A program made the translations under genes and the position numbers. The notes under the pieces are model-generated. The model searched no databases and was not told where the DNA came from. It worked only from the letters and a program-made list of their open reading frames with translations. This document shows positions 51,187-60,659 of a DNA stretch of 64,000 bases, one piece after another. Position 1 is the stretch's first letter, and each line of letters starts with the position of its first letter. The DNA is from an uncultured Hyphomonas sp. (GTDB lineage Bacteria > Pseudomonadota > Alphaproteobacteria > Caulobacterales > Hyphomonadaceae), in assembly GCF_963675305.1 (NCBI RefSeq), contig NZ_OY776147.1:1736001-1800000 (forward strand). Reading direction: 5' to 3'.

Positions 51187-51567
51187 TCAGTCGCTGGTGG
51201 CGCAGGTCTGGTTGTAGGCCTGGTAGTCGGCGTTGAGGGCGGTCACGGCCTCCTGAAGGCCCAGTTCCATGCGCAGCAGGTCCGCTTTCGCCGTCTCATA
51301 GTCCGCCTTGGCCGCCTCTGCGGTTGCTGCATGCGCTTTCGAGAGATTGCGCATCACTTCCACATCGTCCCAGGCTTCACCCTTGGTTTCGACGAGTTCC
51401 GCTTGCGCATCGCGGGCGTCTTTCAGCTTCACGATTTCTTCCTGCTTCGGCTTGAACGTCGCCGACATGGCCTGGCAACGGGCAAGGTCCCTGGCCGATG
51501 ACGCAGCATCTGCAGCAGCAACAGGGGCAGCAAGCGCAAGGATGGCGGCAATCAGCAGTCGGTTCAT
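51187..51567 (-). CDS. Small exported coiled-coil protein
   Basis: 126 residues from ATG 51567 (AAGGA upstream). Signal peptide ending ADA, then an almost entirely helical, Ala-, Glu- and Lys-rich region with heptad character. One Cys near residue 30 and one near the C-terminus (NQTCATSD) could form a disulphide. No known family; probably periplasmic. Confidence 0.7.
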   Translation of the reverse strand: MNRLLIAAILALAAPVAAADAASSARDLARCQAMSATFKPKQEEIVKLKDARDAQAELVETKGEAWDDVEVMRNLSKAHAATAEAAKADYETAKADLLRMELGLQEAVTALNADYQAYNQTCATSD

Positions 51568-51666
51568 GGAAGGTCCTTTCTCACCAGTTGCGAGGACTAT
51601 GACCTTTGTCATCTGAAGCCTTACTGAACGTTACTGCCCTGAAATTGCCCAACTTGCTGACCGGAC

Positions 51667-52680
51667 TCAGGCCTCAGGCCCCTCCTGCAGACTCCTGCGG
51701 CGCCGGTTGGCATTGGTCACATCGATGATGTGGAACACGGCAGCGAAGTCCTCCAGCAGCTCCCTGAGGCGATTGGGACTGTCGAGCGGCGTAAACATGC
51801 TACCCGGTTCGAACAGGTTTCCGCCCTGCAGCGTGATGTACATCTCGCCGCCATAGAAACAGCATTTCAGCTTCCCGCCATGGAAGGCTTTCTCCAGGTT
51901 CACGAGTTCCTGCATCAGGTCGGGCGTCAGCAGATAGCGCGACTCCACCTGGTCCGTCGTGTAGACCTCGAAAATCTTCTCGAATTCCGGGTCTTCCAGA
52001 GAGGCCCGCTGCATGCCCTTGCCACCGCCGAACCGGTTGAAGAAGCCGGCGTCCCGCGTGACCAGAGTGCGCCCGTAAAACGTCTTGTCGAACTGAAAGC
52101 GCAGGCACTGGCCCTTGAAGACGGTCACCCATGTGGTTGTGGTCCGGCCCTTGGAATCGGTAGAGCGGCGCTTTTCTTCCAGATGCGCTTCAAAGAGTTC
52201 GAACTCGACATTGTCGCGCTTGCCCGTCAGCCGGTCCTCATAGGCGGCGCGGTCCCAGCTCGGCACGATGCCGACCTTCTTGTGTTCATAGATCGATGGA
52301 ACCTCGCCGGGCTCCGGCTCGAAGGTGAGCCCCAGCTCACGCACAACCGGCTGCACCAGCAGCTCCTTGGCCTCCTTGCCGAACCGCTTCAGGTCCTGCC
52401 CGCCCCAGGTCACCAGGCCGAAGCCGACGATCACGCCGATGAACGGCCCGAACACGGACTTGAACCCGATAAACCCGACCAGCGCGATCGCGAGCCCGAG
52501 GCCAATACCGATATAGCGATACTTGCGCGCCTTGCTGACGGCCTGCTCCCGGTCATGTTCCCGCGCCTGCAGGGCCGGCTGGATTTCGTTCTGGTAGACG
52601 CTGGCAAAACCGGCGAACTCGTCCCGCAATCCGTCCATCGCCTCAAGAATGGCCGGATCGATCTCTGGCTTGTCTGTCAT
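51667..52680 (-). CDS. DUF3137 family membrane protein
   Basis: 337 residues from ATG 52680 (GGGA upstream). Cytoplasmic helical N-terminus, two membrane segments near residues 60-100 (YIGIGLGLAIALVGFIGF and GVIVGFGLVTWGG), and a large soluble C-terminal domain with GRTTTTWVTVFKGQCLRFQFDK (cited in part) and GGEMYITLQGG. This is the pattern of DUF3137 proteins, whose role is unknown. Confidence 0.8.
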   Translation of the reverse strand: MTDKPEIDPAILEAMDGLRDEFAGFASVYQNEIQPALQAREHDREQAVSKARKYRYIGIGLGLAIALVGFIGFKSVFGPFIGVIVGFGLVTWGGQDLKRFGKEAKELLVQPVVRELGLTFEPEPGEVPSIYEHKKVGIVPSWDRAAYEDRLTGKRDNVEFELFEAHLEEKRRSTDSKGRTTTTWVTVFKGQCLRFQFDKTFYGRTLVTRDAGFFNRFGGGKGMQRASLEDPEFEKIFEVYTTDQVESRYLLTPDLMQELVNLEKAFHGGKLKCCFYGGEMYITLQGGNLFEPGSMFTPLDSPNRLRELLEDFAAVFHIIDVTNANRRRRSLQEGPEA

Positions 52681-52740
52681 GAATATGTCCCGCAATTTCG
52701 AGGCGCACTTAAAACCGGTTCGCCCGCATCGCCAAGGCGA

Positions 52741-53277
52741 TCAGAGTTCCAGTTTCAGAAGGTATTCAAGGTCCCGGTGCCGCCCAACGGGGAACAGGAA
52801 TTCTGCCACCTTTTCCCAGCCAAGCCGGTCATACAGGCGTTGGGCGTCATGATTTCCGGAATAGACGCTGAGATACATTTCCGGCGCAGCGCGATCCCGC
52901 GCCCAGGCGAGGGCCTCATCGATGAAGCTGGATCCGATGCCCCGGCCCTGCAGCGAATTGTCGACATAAACCCGCTTCAACTCCACAGCCCCGGGCTTGG
53001 GATCGGGCGCCGGCAGACTTAGCGGGCTGCAAAGCAGGTAGGCCTTCATGGCGCCATCATCCGTTTCGCAGACGCGTACCAACACATCCGGATCGGCCAG
53101 CCAGGCCTGATAGACGTCCGGGCTGTGCGACTCGTTCAAAAACGCCGCCAGGTCCTCCGGGTTATACAAGTGGCCAAACTTGTCCGTGAACGTCTTGCGC
53201 GCCAGCGCCGTCAGCGCGCCGGCATCTTCCGCCCCAGCGTGACGGAAAGTGAGGCTTTGCAATGCATCAGGCTTCAT
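52741..53277 (-). CDS. GNAT-family N-acetyltransferase
   Basis: 178 residues. VELKRVYVDNSLQGRGIGSSFIDEAL contains the acetyl-CoA loop (GRGIGS), and ERDRAAPEMYLSVYSGNHDAQRLYDRLGWEKV has the C-terminal GNAT pattern. The fold is well supported; the acceptor is unknown. Confidence 0.88.
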   Translation of the reverse strand: MKPDALQSLTFRHAGAEDAGALTALARKTFTDKFGHLYNPEDLAAFLNESHSPDVYQAWLADPDVLVRVCETDDGAMKAYLLCSPLSLPAPDPKPGAVELKRVYVDNSLQGRGIGSSFIDEALAWARDRAAPEMYLSVYSGNHDAQRLYDRLGWEKVAEFLFPVGRHRDLEYLLKLEL

Positions 53278-53298
53278 GGCTTCGTTCCGGCTCCCGTC

Positions 53299-54309
53299 CT
53301 ACTCGCCGGCTTCTGTTTCATCGCCATAGATCGCCGTCCACGAGCCGTCAGCGTCGATCCAGCCGCGATACATGCCTTCGCTGTTAAAGACGAAATCCAC
53401 ATCGCCAGAACCATCGATCAGGACGACCCCACCGTCGCCGCCCAGCGCAGCCACTTCGTCCAGCGCGACCTGCGCAGCTTCGCCAACGCTCTCCCCGGCA
53501 AGCTTCACCCGATCGCAGATCGTCTTGGCCACACCGACGCGGATGAAATACTCGCCATGGCCGGTCGCCGAGACACCGCACACGCCGTTCTCTGCATAGG
53601 TCGCCGCGCCGATCAGCGGCGAGTCACCGACACGCCCGGCAGTTTTCGCCGTCATGCCACCCGTTGTTGTCGCAGCCGCAACGTTGCCGTCCGCGTCGAT
53701 GGCGACCGCACCGACCGTGCCGTGCTTGTCGGCCGCTGTACGTGACATCGTTTCAAGGACCCGTTCCAGCGACTTCCAGCGCCGCTCCGTATCGAAATAG
53801 GTATTCGGAACGGTCTCCAGGCCTTGCGCTTCTGCAAACGCATCGGCGCCGGGGCCGGCAAACATGACATGTTCGGATTTGTCCATGACGGCCCGGGCCG
53901 CGAGGATCGGGTTTTTCACGATGGTGACGCCAGCCACAGCACCAGCATTGCGCGTGCTGCCTTCCATGATGGAGGCGTCCAGTTCGTGCGTGCCAGCCGC
54001 CGTGAAGACAGCGCCCTTACCCGCATTGAAGATTTCGTTGTTCTCCATCGGAATGACGGCAGCCTGCACCGCGTCCAGCGCGCTGCCGCCATTGCGAAGC
54101 ACGTCAGCGCCTGCCTCAAGTGCTTCCTGAAGACCCGCCCGGTAGAGCGCTTCCTGCTCCGGCGTCATGGAGCCGCGTGTGATCACGCCCGCCCCGCCAT
54201 GGATGGCAAGACGCCACTGCGGCGCTTCCTGCGGCTCAGCACTCACAGGCGAAACCTGGCAACCCGCGAGAAAGATCGCGGCTGCCGCGAGAAGCGGCCG
54301 ATAAATCAT
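53299..54309 (-). CDS. Isoaspartyl peptidase / plant-type L-asparaginase (Ntn hydrolase), lipoprotein
   Basis: 336 residues. Signal with lipobox LAGC (Cys17). IHGGAG and the autocleavage site HGTVGAVAID (Thr becomes the nucleophile near residue 200) identify the family, as does GGMTAKTAGRVGDSPLIGAATYA. It removes beta-aspartyl residues from peptides, here on the outer face of a membrane. ATG with GGAGG. A neighbour GNAT gene lies 21 bases downstream. Confidence 0.92.
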   Translation of the reverse strand: MIYRPLLAAAAIFLAGCQVSPVSAEPQEAPQWRLAIHGGAGVITRGSMTPEQEALYRAGLQEALEAGADVLRNGGSALDAVQAAVIPMENNEIFNAGKGAVFTAAGTHELDASIMEGSTRNAGAVAGVTIVKNPILAARAVMDKSEHVMFAGPGADAFAEAQGLETVPNTYFDTERRWKSLERVLETMSRTAADKHGTVGAVAIDADGNVAAATTTGGMTAKTAGRVGDSPLIGAATYAENGVCGVSATGHGEYFIRVGVAKTICDRVKLAGESVGEAAQVALDEVAALGGDGGVVLIDGSGDVDFVFNSEGMYRGWIDADGSWTAIYGDETEAGE

Positions 54310-54352
54310 GGGAAAGCCTCCTGTCCATCAGACAGCAGGTTGGACCTGAAGG

Positions 54353-57073
54353 TCAGAGACCTTCAAGCCCCTTTCGTGCCGCAGTCAGCTTTTCACGCCG
54401 CGCTGCCCAATCGACGAGACGCTGGCGGTTCTCTTCCACGATCTCTTCGGGCGCGCGGGCCACGAAGTTCTCGTTGGAGAGCTTCTTCTCGGTGGACGTG
54501 ATGTCCGTCTCGATCTGGCCGAGTTCCTTGTCGAGCCGCTTGCGGGCTTCATCCACGTCCACAAAGTCCGCGATCTGGAGCGCGGCGACCGTTGCGCCGA
54601 ACACGGCCGTCACCGCCCCTTCCGGCGTTGCATCCGTGAAAGCGATGTCTTCGAGGCGGGCGAGGCGCTTCAGCACGTCTTCGTGCCGCATGGCACGGGA
54701 CTCGATCTCCGGGCCGGCCTTGACCAGCGCCAGCGGGATTTTCGCACCGGCCGGCACGCCAAGGTCGTTCCGCAGCGAGCGCAGCTCGGTGATCATGTCG
54801 ATGACCCATTCGACCTCCTCCGTCGCCGCTTCGTCGTGGAAGCCCGTGAAGACCGGCCAGTCCTGCCCCATCAGGAAGCCCTTGTCCTGAACGCGGCCCG
54901 GCGCGCGGCGGTCCCAGAGCTCTTCCGTCACGAACGGCATGAAGGGGTGCAGCAGTTTCAGCGTCTCATCTAGCACATATCCGCAAACCTTGCGCGTCTC
55001 GGACTTCGCAGCATCGTCCATTCCGCCCAGCAGCGGCTTGATCAGTTCGAGGTACCAGTCGCAGAAGGTGTTCCACACGAAACGGTAGATCGCGCCTGCG
55101 CCCTCGTCGAAACGATAGTCTTCGATGCCCTTGGTCACGTCAGCAATGCACTGGCTGAGTTCGCCGAGAATCCAGCGGTTCACCGGGCTTTCGATCTCTT
55201 CGAAATTGATCTCGCCCGGCGCACCGCATTCGTTCATCTCGGCGAAGCGTGCGGCGTTCCAGAGTTTCGTCGCGAAGTTGCGGTTGCCTTCAACAGCCTG
55301 CTTCGACAGGCGGATGTTGCGGCCCTGCCCGGCCATACGCCCCATGGTGAAGCGGAGCGCGTCGGCGCCGTATTCGTCGACAAGTTCCAGCGGGTCCATG
55401 ACGTTCCCTTTGGACTTCGACATCTTCTGGCCCTTCTCGTCGAGGACGAGGGCATGGATGTAGACGTCCTTGAACGGAACTTCGCCCATGAATTCGAGAC
55501 TCATCATCATCATCCGGGCAACCCAGAAGAAGATGATGTCGAACGCCGTGACCAGCGTCGCCGTCGGGAAGAAGGTTTTCAGATCGTCCGTCTGGTCCGG
55601 CCAGCCTTGCGTCGAGAACGGCCAGAGCGCGGAGGAGAACCAGGTGTCGAGGACGTCCTCTTCCTGTTTCAATTCAACGCCTGCGCCCGCCATGGCTTGC
55701 GCCTCTTCCGCAGAGGCGGCGACGAAGATTTCGCCTTCTTCAGAATACCATGCCGGAATCCGGTGCCCCCACCAGAGCTGGCGCGAAACGCACCATGGCT
55801 GGATGTTTTCCATCCAGTTGTAATAGGTCTTCTCCCAGTTTTCCGGCACAAATTGCGTCTTGCCGTCGCGCACCGCAGCAATCGCCGGCTGGGCCAGCGT
55901 CTTGGCGTCGACATACCATTGGTCCGTCATCCACGGTTCGATGACGACGTTCGAACGGTCACCGAAGGGCTGCTCGATCTTGAGGTTCTCAATCTCCTGC
56001 AACAGGCCGACCGCCTCGAAATCCTCGACAACCTTCTTGCGCGCATCGAACCGGTCGAGCCCGCGATAGGTTTCAGGAATGCCTGCAGCATCAGCCTCTG
56101 CGCCATCCACGATGGCGGCAACCGCTGTCAGGATGTTCAACGGCGTGTGGCCTGCGCGCTTGCCGACTTCAAAGTCGTTGAAGTCATGCGCCGGGGTAAT
56201 CTTCACCGCGCCGGAACCCTTTTCCGGGTTCGCATATTCGTCCGCAACGATCGGCACGCGGCGGCCAACAATCGGCAGTTCCACGAACTTGCCGACAAGG
56301 CCGGCATAGCGCTCGTCTTCCGGATGCACGGCCACACCGGTATCGCCCAGCATCGTTTCCGGGCGTGAGGTCGCGACGACGATATAGTCACGCGTCTCTG
56401 TGCCGGTGACGTTGCCGTCTTCATCCTTGATCGGGTGCTCGTAAGTGACGCCATCGGCCAGCGGATAACGCAGGTGCCAGTAATGGCCGTTCACTTCGCG
56501 CTGGTCGACTTCGAGATCCGAAATCGCCGTCTGGAAGTGCGGATCCCAGTTCACGAGCCGTTTGTCGCGATAGATCAGGCCCTTGTTGTAGAGCTCGACA
56601 AACACTTTCGTGACAGCCTTCGACAGGCCCTCATCCATGGTGAAGCGTTCGCGGCTCCAGTCGCAGGAGGCGCCGAGGCGTTTCAGCTGGTTCACGATGG
56701 CGCCGCCGGATTCGGCTTTCCAGGCCCAGACACGGTCGACAAAGGCCTCGCGGCCCATCTCGCGGCGGCTGACATTGCCTTCCTGGGCCAGCTGGCGTTC
56801 GACCACCATCTGCGTCGCGATGCCGGCATGGTCCGTGCCCGGCTGCCAGAGCACGTTCTTGCCGCGCATGCGCTCAAAGCGGATCAGCACATCCTGAAGC
56901 GTGTTGTTCAGCGCGTGCCCCATATGCAGGACGCCCGTCACATTCGGCGGCGGAATGACGATGGAATAAGCCTGCGCAGACGTGTCTCCGGAGGGTTTGA
57001 AGCAGCCCTTGGTTTCCCATGCCTCGTACAGGCGGGGTTCGGCTTCAGCGGGGTCAAATCTTTGGTCGAGCAT
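54353..57073 (-). CDS. valS: Valine-tRNA ligase
   Basis: 906 residues, class I synthetase. HMGHALNN is the HIGH motif, KMSKSKGN the KMSKS loop; a CP1 editing domain (ATSRPETMLGDTGVAVHPED, cited in part) lies between. The C-terminal coiled coil (LDKELGQIETDITSTEKKLSNE) binds tRNA-Val. Transcribed downstream of popZ, with a terminator between them. Confidence 0.98.
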   Translation of the reverse strand: MLDQRFDPAEAEPRLYEAWETKGCFKPSGDTSAQAYSIVIPPPNVTGVLHMGHALNNTLQDVLIRFERMRGKNVLWQPGTDHAGIATQMVVERQLAQEGNVSRREMGREAFVDRVWAWKAESGGAIVNQLKRLGASCDWSRERFTMDEGLSKAVTKVFVELYNKGLIYRDKRLVNWDPHFQTAISDLEVDQREVNGHYWHLRYPLADGVTYEHPIKDEDGNVTGTETRDYIVVATSRPETMLGDTGVAVHPEDERYAGLVGKFVELPIVGRRVPIVADEYANPEKGSGAVKITPAHDFNDFEVGKRAGHTPLNILTAVAAIVDGAEADAAGIPETYRGLDRFDARKKVVEDFEAVGLLQEIENLKIEQPFGDRSNVVIEPWMTDQWYVDAKTLAQPAIAAVRDGKTQFVPENWEKTYYNWMENIQPWCVSRQLWWGHRIPAWYSEEGEIFVAASAEEAQAMAGAGVELKQEEDVLDTWFSSALWPFSTQGWPDQTDDLKTFFPTATLVTAFDIIFFWVARMMMMSLEFMGEVPFKDVYIHALVLDEKGQKMSKSKGNVMDPLELVDEYGADALRFTMGRMAGQGRNIRLSKQAVEGNRNFATKLWNAARFAEMNECGAPGEINFEEIESPVNRWILGELSQCIADVTKGIEDYRFDEGAGAIYRFVWNTFCDWYLELIKPLLGGMDDAAKSETRKVCGYVLDETLKLLHPFMPFVTEELWDRRAPGRVQDKGFLMGQDWPVFTGFHDEAATEEVEWVIDMITELRSLRNDLGVPAGAKIPLALVKAGPEIESRAMRHEDVLKRLARLEDIAFTDATPEGAVTAVFGATVAALQIADFVDVDEARKRLDKELGQIETDITSTEKKLSNENFVARAPEEIVEENRQRLVDWAARREKLTAARKGLEGL

Positions 57074-57093
57074 CGTTTCAGGCGTATTCCGGA

Positions 57094-57126
57094 TAAAAAG
57101 AAAAGGCGCGCCGGTGGCGGCGCGCC
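57094..57126 (-). terminator. Terminator between popZ and valS
   Basis: Two GGCGCGCC palindromes close a six-base loop; on the - strand they are followed by TTTTCTTTTTA. It lies 30 bases after the popZ stop, so popZ and valS are likely separate transcripts, or valS is partly read through. Confidence 0.82.
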
Positions 57127-57155
57127 CTTCCCTATAAACAATTTGGCGGGAGAGG

Positions 57156-57827
57156 CTAGCGCGCCATGCGGGAGATCCGCTCTACCTCTGCCTCGACTTT
57201 CTGTTCAACGATGGTCGCAAGGTTGGCATCCAGCCACTCCTTGATCATGGGACGCAGCAGTTCGCGAACAAGTCCTTCGAGCGTGTTGTCTGCGCCGAGG
57301 TCCATCTTTGAAATCAGCTTGCCAAGGGCACCGGCGGCGGCGTTTGCCGTTGATTCATCGGTCAGCGAGGCGTTGTCATAGGCAGGTGAGGCGGACATGG
57401 GTTTCTCCACTGGCGCAGGCTCTGGCGCCGGTTCAGGCTGGGCAGGTGCGGGCGCGACGGCGACGGGCTCCGGAACTGGCCGGGGGGCCGGCTCAGGTTC
57501 GGCTTCAGCCGCGCGGGAAGCGCTCAGCAGGGATTCAAAACTCTGGACCGGTTCCGGGGCTGCTTCCGGCGGCTCCTCGGCAGAAAAATCCTCGATTTCA
57601 AAAGATTCCATCTCGAACTCTTCGGCCGCGTCGGCTTCAGCAGCCTCTTCACGGATGTCTTCATCGAACATCACCTCTTCGAGGCTGACATCGTCTTCCT
57701 CGTCATTGGCGATTTCGGGTTCCGGTTCAGGGGCCGAGGCCGGCGCCGCTGCATCGTCAGAGATTATTTTACGGATCGACGCGAGGATTTCCTCCATCGT
57801 CGGTTCCTTATGTGCTTCGTTGGCCAT
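57156..57827 (-). CDS. popZ: Polar organising protein PopZ family (DUF2497)
   Basis: 223 residues. The N-terminal helix EPTMEEILASIRKIISDD (partner-binding) and the C-terminal oligomerisation region LVRELLRPMIKEWLDANLATIVEQKVEAEVERISRM (cited in part) are both intact. A 120-residue Glu-, Pro- and Ala-rich disordered linker joins them. PopZ forms a polar matrix that holds ParB and cell-cycle kinases. Together with mipZ in the same window, it points to Caulobacter-like cell polarity. Confidence 0.95.
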   Translation of the reverse strand: MANEAHKEPTMEEILASIRKIISDDAAAPASAPEPEPEIANDEEDDVSLEEVMFDEDIREEAAEADAAEEFEMESFEIEDFSAEEPPEAAPEPVQSFESLLSASRAAEAEPEPAPRPVPEPVAVAPAPAQPEPAPEPAPVEKPMSASPAYDNASLTDESTANAAAGALGKLISKMDLGADNTLEGLVRELLRPMIKEWLDANLATIVEQKVEAEVERISRMAR

Positions 57828-57888
57828 CAGAGCCCCCTGATATGCTTCAGCGTCTTCGATTCTGTTTATGATCGCTAAGGCGATTGGG

Positions 57889-57913
57889 TTAACAAAGGGC
57901 TGACAATATTAAC
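57889..57913. promoter_or_regulatory. TTAAC pair upstream of popZ and downstream of tolC
   Basis: TTAAC at 57889 and at 57909, start to start 20 bases, in the same orientation. Similar pairs occur upstream of cpaB (21 bases) and at 60328 (20 bases). They resemble CtrA half sites at double spacing. Confidence 0.35.
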
Positions 57914-57931
57914 CCCTTCCGGGACGGGTAG

Positions 57932-59209
57932 CTATGGTTGCGTCAGCTGACCAGTCGCCCGCAGCAGCTGGTGAGCGGCCACATAGGCATCCCGCTCGGC
58001 CTGGACCAATGCCAGCCGCGCCTCGAACAATTGCTGTTCCTGATTGAGCACGTCCAGCGTGGTGCGCACACCGACCGCCAGTTCTTCCTTGGCCCCATCA
58101 TAAGCGATTTCAGCAGCATCTACCTGGCGCTTGGAGGCCTCGATGGCCCGCAGGGTTGCATCATAGCCATACCAGGCCGAAGCCACCTGTGCCCGGATCG
58201 AACGGTCCAGCGCGTCGATCTGACGGCGCGCCTGGTCGCGGCGCAGGCGGGCCGCCTTGGTCTGGCTCTTTACCAGCCCACCCGTGACGATCGGGATCGA
58301 GCCCTGCACCACTCCCGAAACGGAAGACTGCTGCACGTTCCGCGATTCGAACGTGGAATACTGGGTCTGCGCCGTTCCGACGAGGTTCACCGTCGGGCGT
58401 GACTGCGCCTTGGCAGCCTCGATGGCTTCCATGGCGGCGCGTTCCGAATGGCGGGCGGCGATCATGTCCGGATTGGCTTCCAGCCCAAGCCGTGTCGCCT
58501 CTTCCAGCGACTCAGGCAGCGGCGGCACGGGCGGCGGCGGCGCCAGATCACCCGGCACCAGGCCGGTCAGGAAGGAATAGTTCGCAAGGCTCGTCTCGAG
58601 CGCGGATTCGGCTCCGGCGAGCGAGGCGCGGGCGCCTTCGAAGTTTGCATGCGCCAGCGACACGTCTGTGCGGGTGACGACGCCGACTTCGAACCGGTCT
58701 TCCGCGGCGCGGACCTGCTCGTTCGAGACATCGACATTGTTCTGGCGGATCGACACGGTTTCGCGGTCGCGGCGGACATCCATGTAAGCCGTAATGACCT
58801 GGAGGATCAGATCCTGGCGGGCGGCTTCATACTGGGCGTCTGCTGCACTGATGCCAGCCTTGGCCTGGCGGATCCCCGCCGAGATGCGGCCGCCCGTATA
58901 GATCGGCTTGGTGGCCTGCACCTGCGAGGAGAACGCGCCGGAATTACCGTTGCTCACGCTGAAGGGCGAGTTGGTATCGGTATACTGGTACCCGGCCGAG
59001 CCGCCGACAGTGACCGTCGTTCGGCCTCCGGCGCGGGCCTGCTCCAGCGACTCGCGGGCAATGTCCGATTCGACGCGTTGCGATTCGAGCTGCGGGTTCG
59101 ACAGGACGGCAGAGGCAACCGCATCCTCCAATGTCTCGGCCGACGCAGCGCCGGTCACCAGCAGGCCGGCCAGCGCGCTGCCCGCAAGGATACGAAACTT
59201 CAGGATCAT
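57932..59209 (-). CDS. tolC: TolC-family outer membrane efflux protein
   Basis: 425 residues. Signal peptide ending ASA, then the two-fold repeated outer-membrane efflux domains (helical barrels with SNPQLESQRVESDIARESL and NPDMIAARHSERAAM, both cited in part). It forms the exit duct for type I secretion or drug efflux. Single gene with GGAG upstream. pcm is encoded 116 bases upstream on the same strand. Confidence 0.93.
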   Translation of the reverse strand: MILKFRILAGSALAGLLVTGAASAETLEDAVASAVLSNPQLESQRVESDIARESLEQARAGGRTTVTVGGSAGYQYTDTNSPFSVSNGNSGAFSSQVQATKPIYTGGRISAGIRQAKAGISAADAQYEAARQDLILQVITAYMDVRRDRETVSIRQNNVDVSNEQVRAAEDRFEVGVVTRTDVSLAHANFEGARASLAGAESALETSLANYSFLTGLVPGDLAPPPPVPPLPESLEEATRLGLEANPDMIAARHSERAAMEAIEAAKAQSRPTVNLVGTAQTQYSTFESRNVQQSSVSGVVQGSIPIVTGGLVKSQTKAARLRRDQARRQIDALDRSIRAQVASAWYGYDATLRAIEASKRQVDAAEIAYDGAKEELAVGVRTTLDVLNQEQQLFEARLALVQAERDAYVAAHQLLRATGQLTQP

Positions 59210-59325
59210 GGGAGGCTCCTCGGATGCCGTAATTACGATTACACGCCTTTATACAGGCTTAGCGCCCACAGAGAACAGTGTTCACTTTTCCGGGGAGTTA
59301 ACGCTGACGCGGCCAGCCCCGAAAA

Positions 59326-59979
59326 TCAGAAAACAAATGCCTTCTTGCGGTCGAATTGCGCAAATTTCGGCGGAAAAGCATCGAACGCATAGCGCGACGA
59401 TACAGTCTCACCCGCTTTCGTATAGACGCGTCCACGGCCCACACTATCCGGCTCGAGCTGCACAAGCGCCAGACGGCCGCCTTCAGCGAGCTGGTCTTTC
59501 CAGGCTTGCGGAACCGTCTCGACCATACCGCAGACATAGATCACATCGAACGGGCCCTGGTCCGCCAGGCCGTCTTCCAGCTTGCCTTCAACTGCCACAG
59601 CCCGATCAAAACCGAGCGAGGCGAACCGGTCCGACATGGCATCAACCAGCTCCGCGCTGTCTTCCAGCGCGATGACCGTTTCCGCGAGGTGGCTGATCAG
59701 TGCCGTCTCGTAGCCTGCGCCGGCACCAATCACCAGAACGATATCGGTCGGCTTGATCGCGGCGGCCTTGAGCAGTTTTGCCGTGTCACGCGGTGTCCAC
59801 AGGGCGCGGCCTTCGGAGGTTTCGATCTCGAGTTCGGAATAAGCGACCGGCTTGCGGGTCGCCGGGACGAAGGCCTCGCGCGGCGTTTTCAGGAAAGCGT
59901 GGACGAATTCCGGATCCGACACGTCATTCGGGCGGATCTGGCTGTCGACCATGATTTCACGGGCGGCTTCGAAGTTCAT
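59326..59979 (-). CDS. pcm: Protein-L-isoaspartate O-methyltransferase-like protein
   Basis: 217 residues from ATG 59979 (AAAGG upstream). DSQIRPNDVSDPEFVHAFLKTPREAFVP (cited in part) is typical of the alphaproteobacterial form; VLVIGAGAGYETALI binds SAM; GRLALVQLEP lies near the C-terminus. It repairs isoaspartyl residues. An upstream longer frame would cross the tRNA-Cys gene, so the shorter start is taken. Confidence 0.9.
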   Translation of the reverse strand: MNFEAAREIMVDSQIRPNDVSDPEFVHAFLKTPREAFVPATRKPVAYSELEIETSEGRALWTPRDTAKLLKAAAIKPTDIVLVIGAGAGYETALISHLAETVIALEDSAELVDAMSDRFASLGFDRAVAVEGKLEDGLADQGPFDVIYVCGMVETVPQAWKDQLAEGGRLALVQLEPDSVGRGRVYTKAGETVSSRYAFDAFPPKFAQFDRKKAFVF

Positions 59980-60128
59980 GGGCTCTCGCCTTTCGGGGTG
60001 CGTATGTTCCTCTGGGGAGCCCTTTAGCATGCAGCTTCGGACATGCAATCGGCGATAAACGCGCACAAGCATGAAAACGGCAGATTGCACGCCGCGCGGA
60101 ACGTTGCTAGGAGGCCTGCTTCCGGCAT

Positions 60129-60202
60129 GGCCCTGTGGCGGAGTGGTGACGCAGCGGATTGCAAATCCGTGTACGCCGGTTCGATTCCGGCCGGGGCCTC
60201 CA
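60129..60202 (+). tRNA. tRNA-Cys (anticodon GCA)
   Basis: Acceptor GGCCCTG with CGGGGCC, anticodon loop TTGCAAA (GCA), T-arm GCCGG-TTCGATT-CCGGC, and encoded CCA. 74 bases. Confidence 0.97.
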
Positions 60203-60393
60203 GACCTCCCAAAAGCAGCGATATCCCTGTATTCATGCGGTTTTTCCGCAGGGCAAAGCGCGCCTTTCCGGAAAACGTCAAATCTTGCCAGAGAAATTCG
60301 AGTTTTCGGCAAGCCGTTTAGACCGTGTTAACCAATTCCGCAGATTGTTAACCCTGTCTTCTCTTGGAGACACCCACCATCACCCAACGCCTC
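60203..60393 (+). other. Non-coding stretch between tRNA-Cys and a strong terminator
   Basis: About 190 bases without a credible gene. Holds a small hairpin TGCGG-TTTTT-CCGCA near 60237, and a TTAAC pair at 60328-60352 (20-base period). It could be the 3' trailer of the tRNA-Cys transcript or an unannotated small RNA ending at 60422. Confidence 0.5.
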
Positions 60394-60422
60394 GGCGGGA
60401 GACACGTCTCCCGCCTTTTTTT
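60394..60422 (+). terminator. Strong rho-independent terminator
   Basis: GGCGGGAGA-CACG-TCTCCCGCC followed by seven T. Perfect 9-bp stem. It stops whatever transcript enters from the left, such as tRNA-Cys or a small RNA. Confidence 0.93.
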
Positions 60423-60520
60423 ATGCGATTTTCTGGTGCGATCTGAAAGAATTGTGTCGTTCGCAGCATCAGAGGGCTTGAACCGGTGGAGCGGTCTGGT
60501 AATAGCCCCTCTCCGGCTGT

Positions 60521-60596
60521 TCCGCGATAGCTCAGTTGGTAGAGCAGGCGACTGTTAATCGCCCGGTCGTAGGTTCGAGTCCTACTCGCGGAGCCA
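60521..60596 (+). tRNA. tRNA-Asn (anticodon GUU)
   Basis: Acceptor TCCGCGA with TCGCGGA, D-arm GCTCAGTTGGTAGAGC, anticodon loop CTGTTAA (GTT), T-arm GTAGG-TTCGAGT-CCTAC, encoded CCA. 76 bases. Confidence 0.97.
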
Positions 60597-60659
60597 CCTT
60601 CCCCCCGACAGCCTTATCCAACACTTTCGGGCGCTTCAGCACCCTCACGAAGACCGTCA

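Noticed and set aside
59326..60312. A 328-residue form of Pcm
   Set aside because: The extension is antisense to tRNA-Cys; ATG 59979 with its ribosome site gives the normal length.
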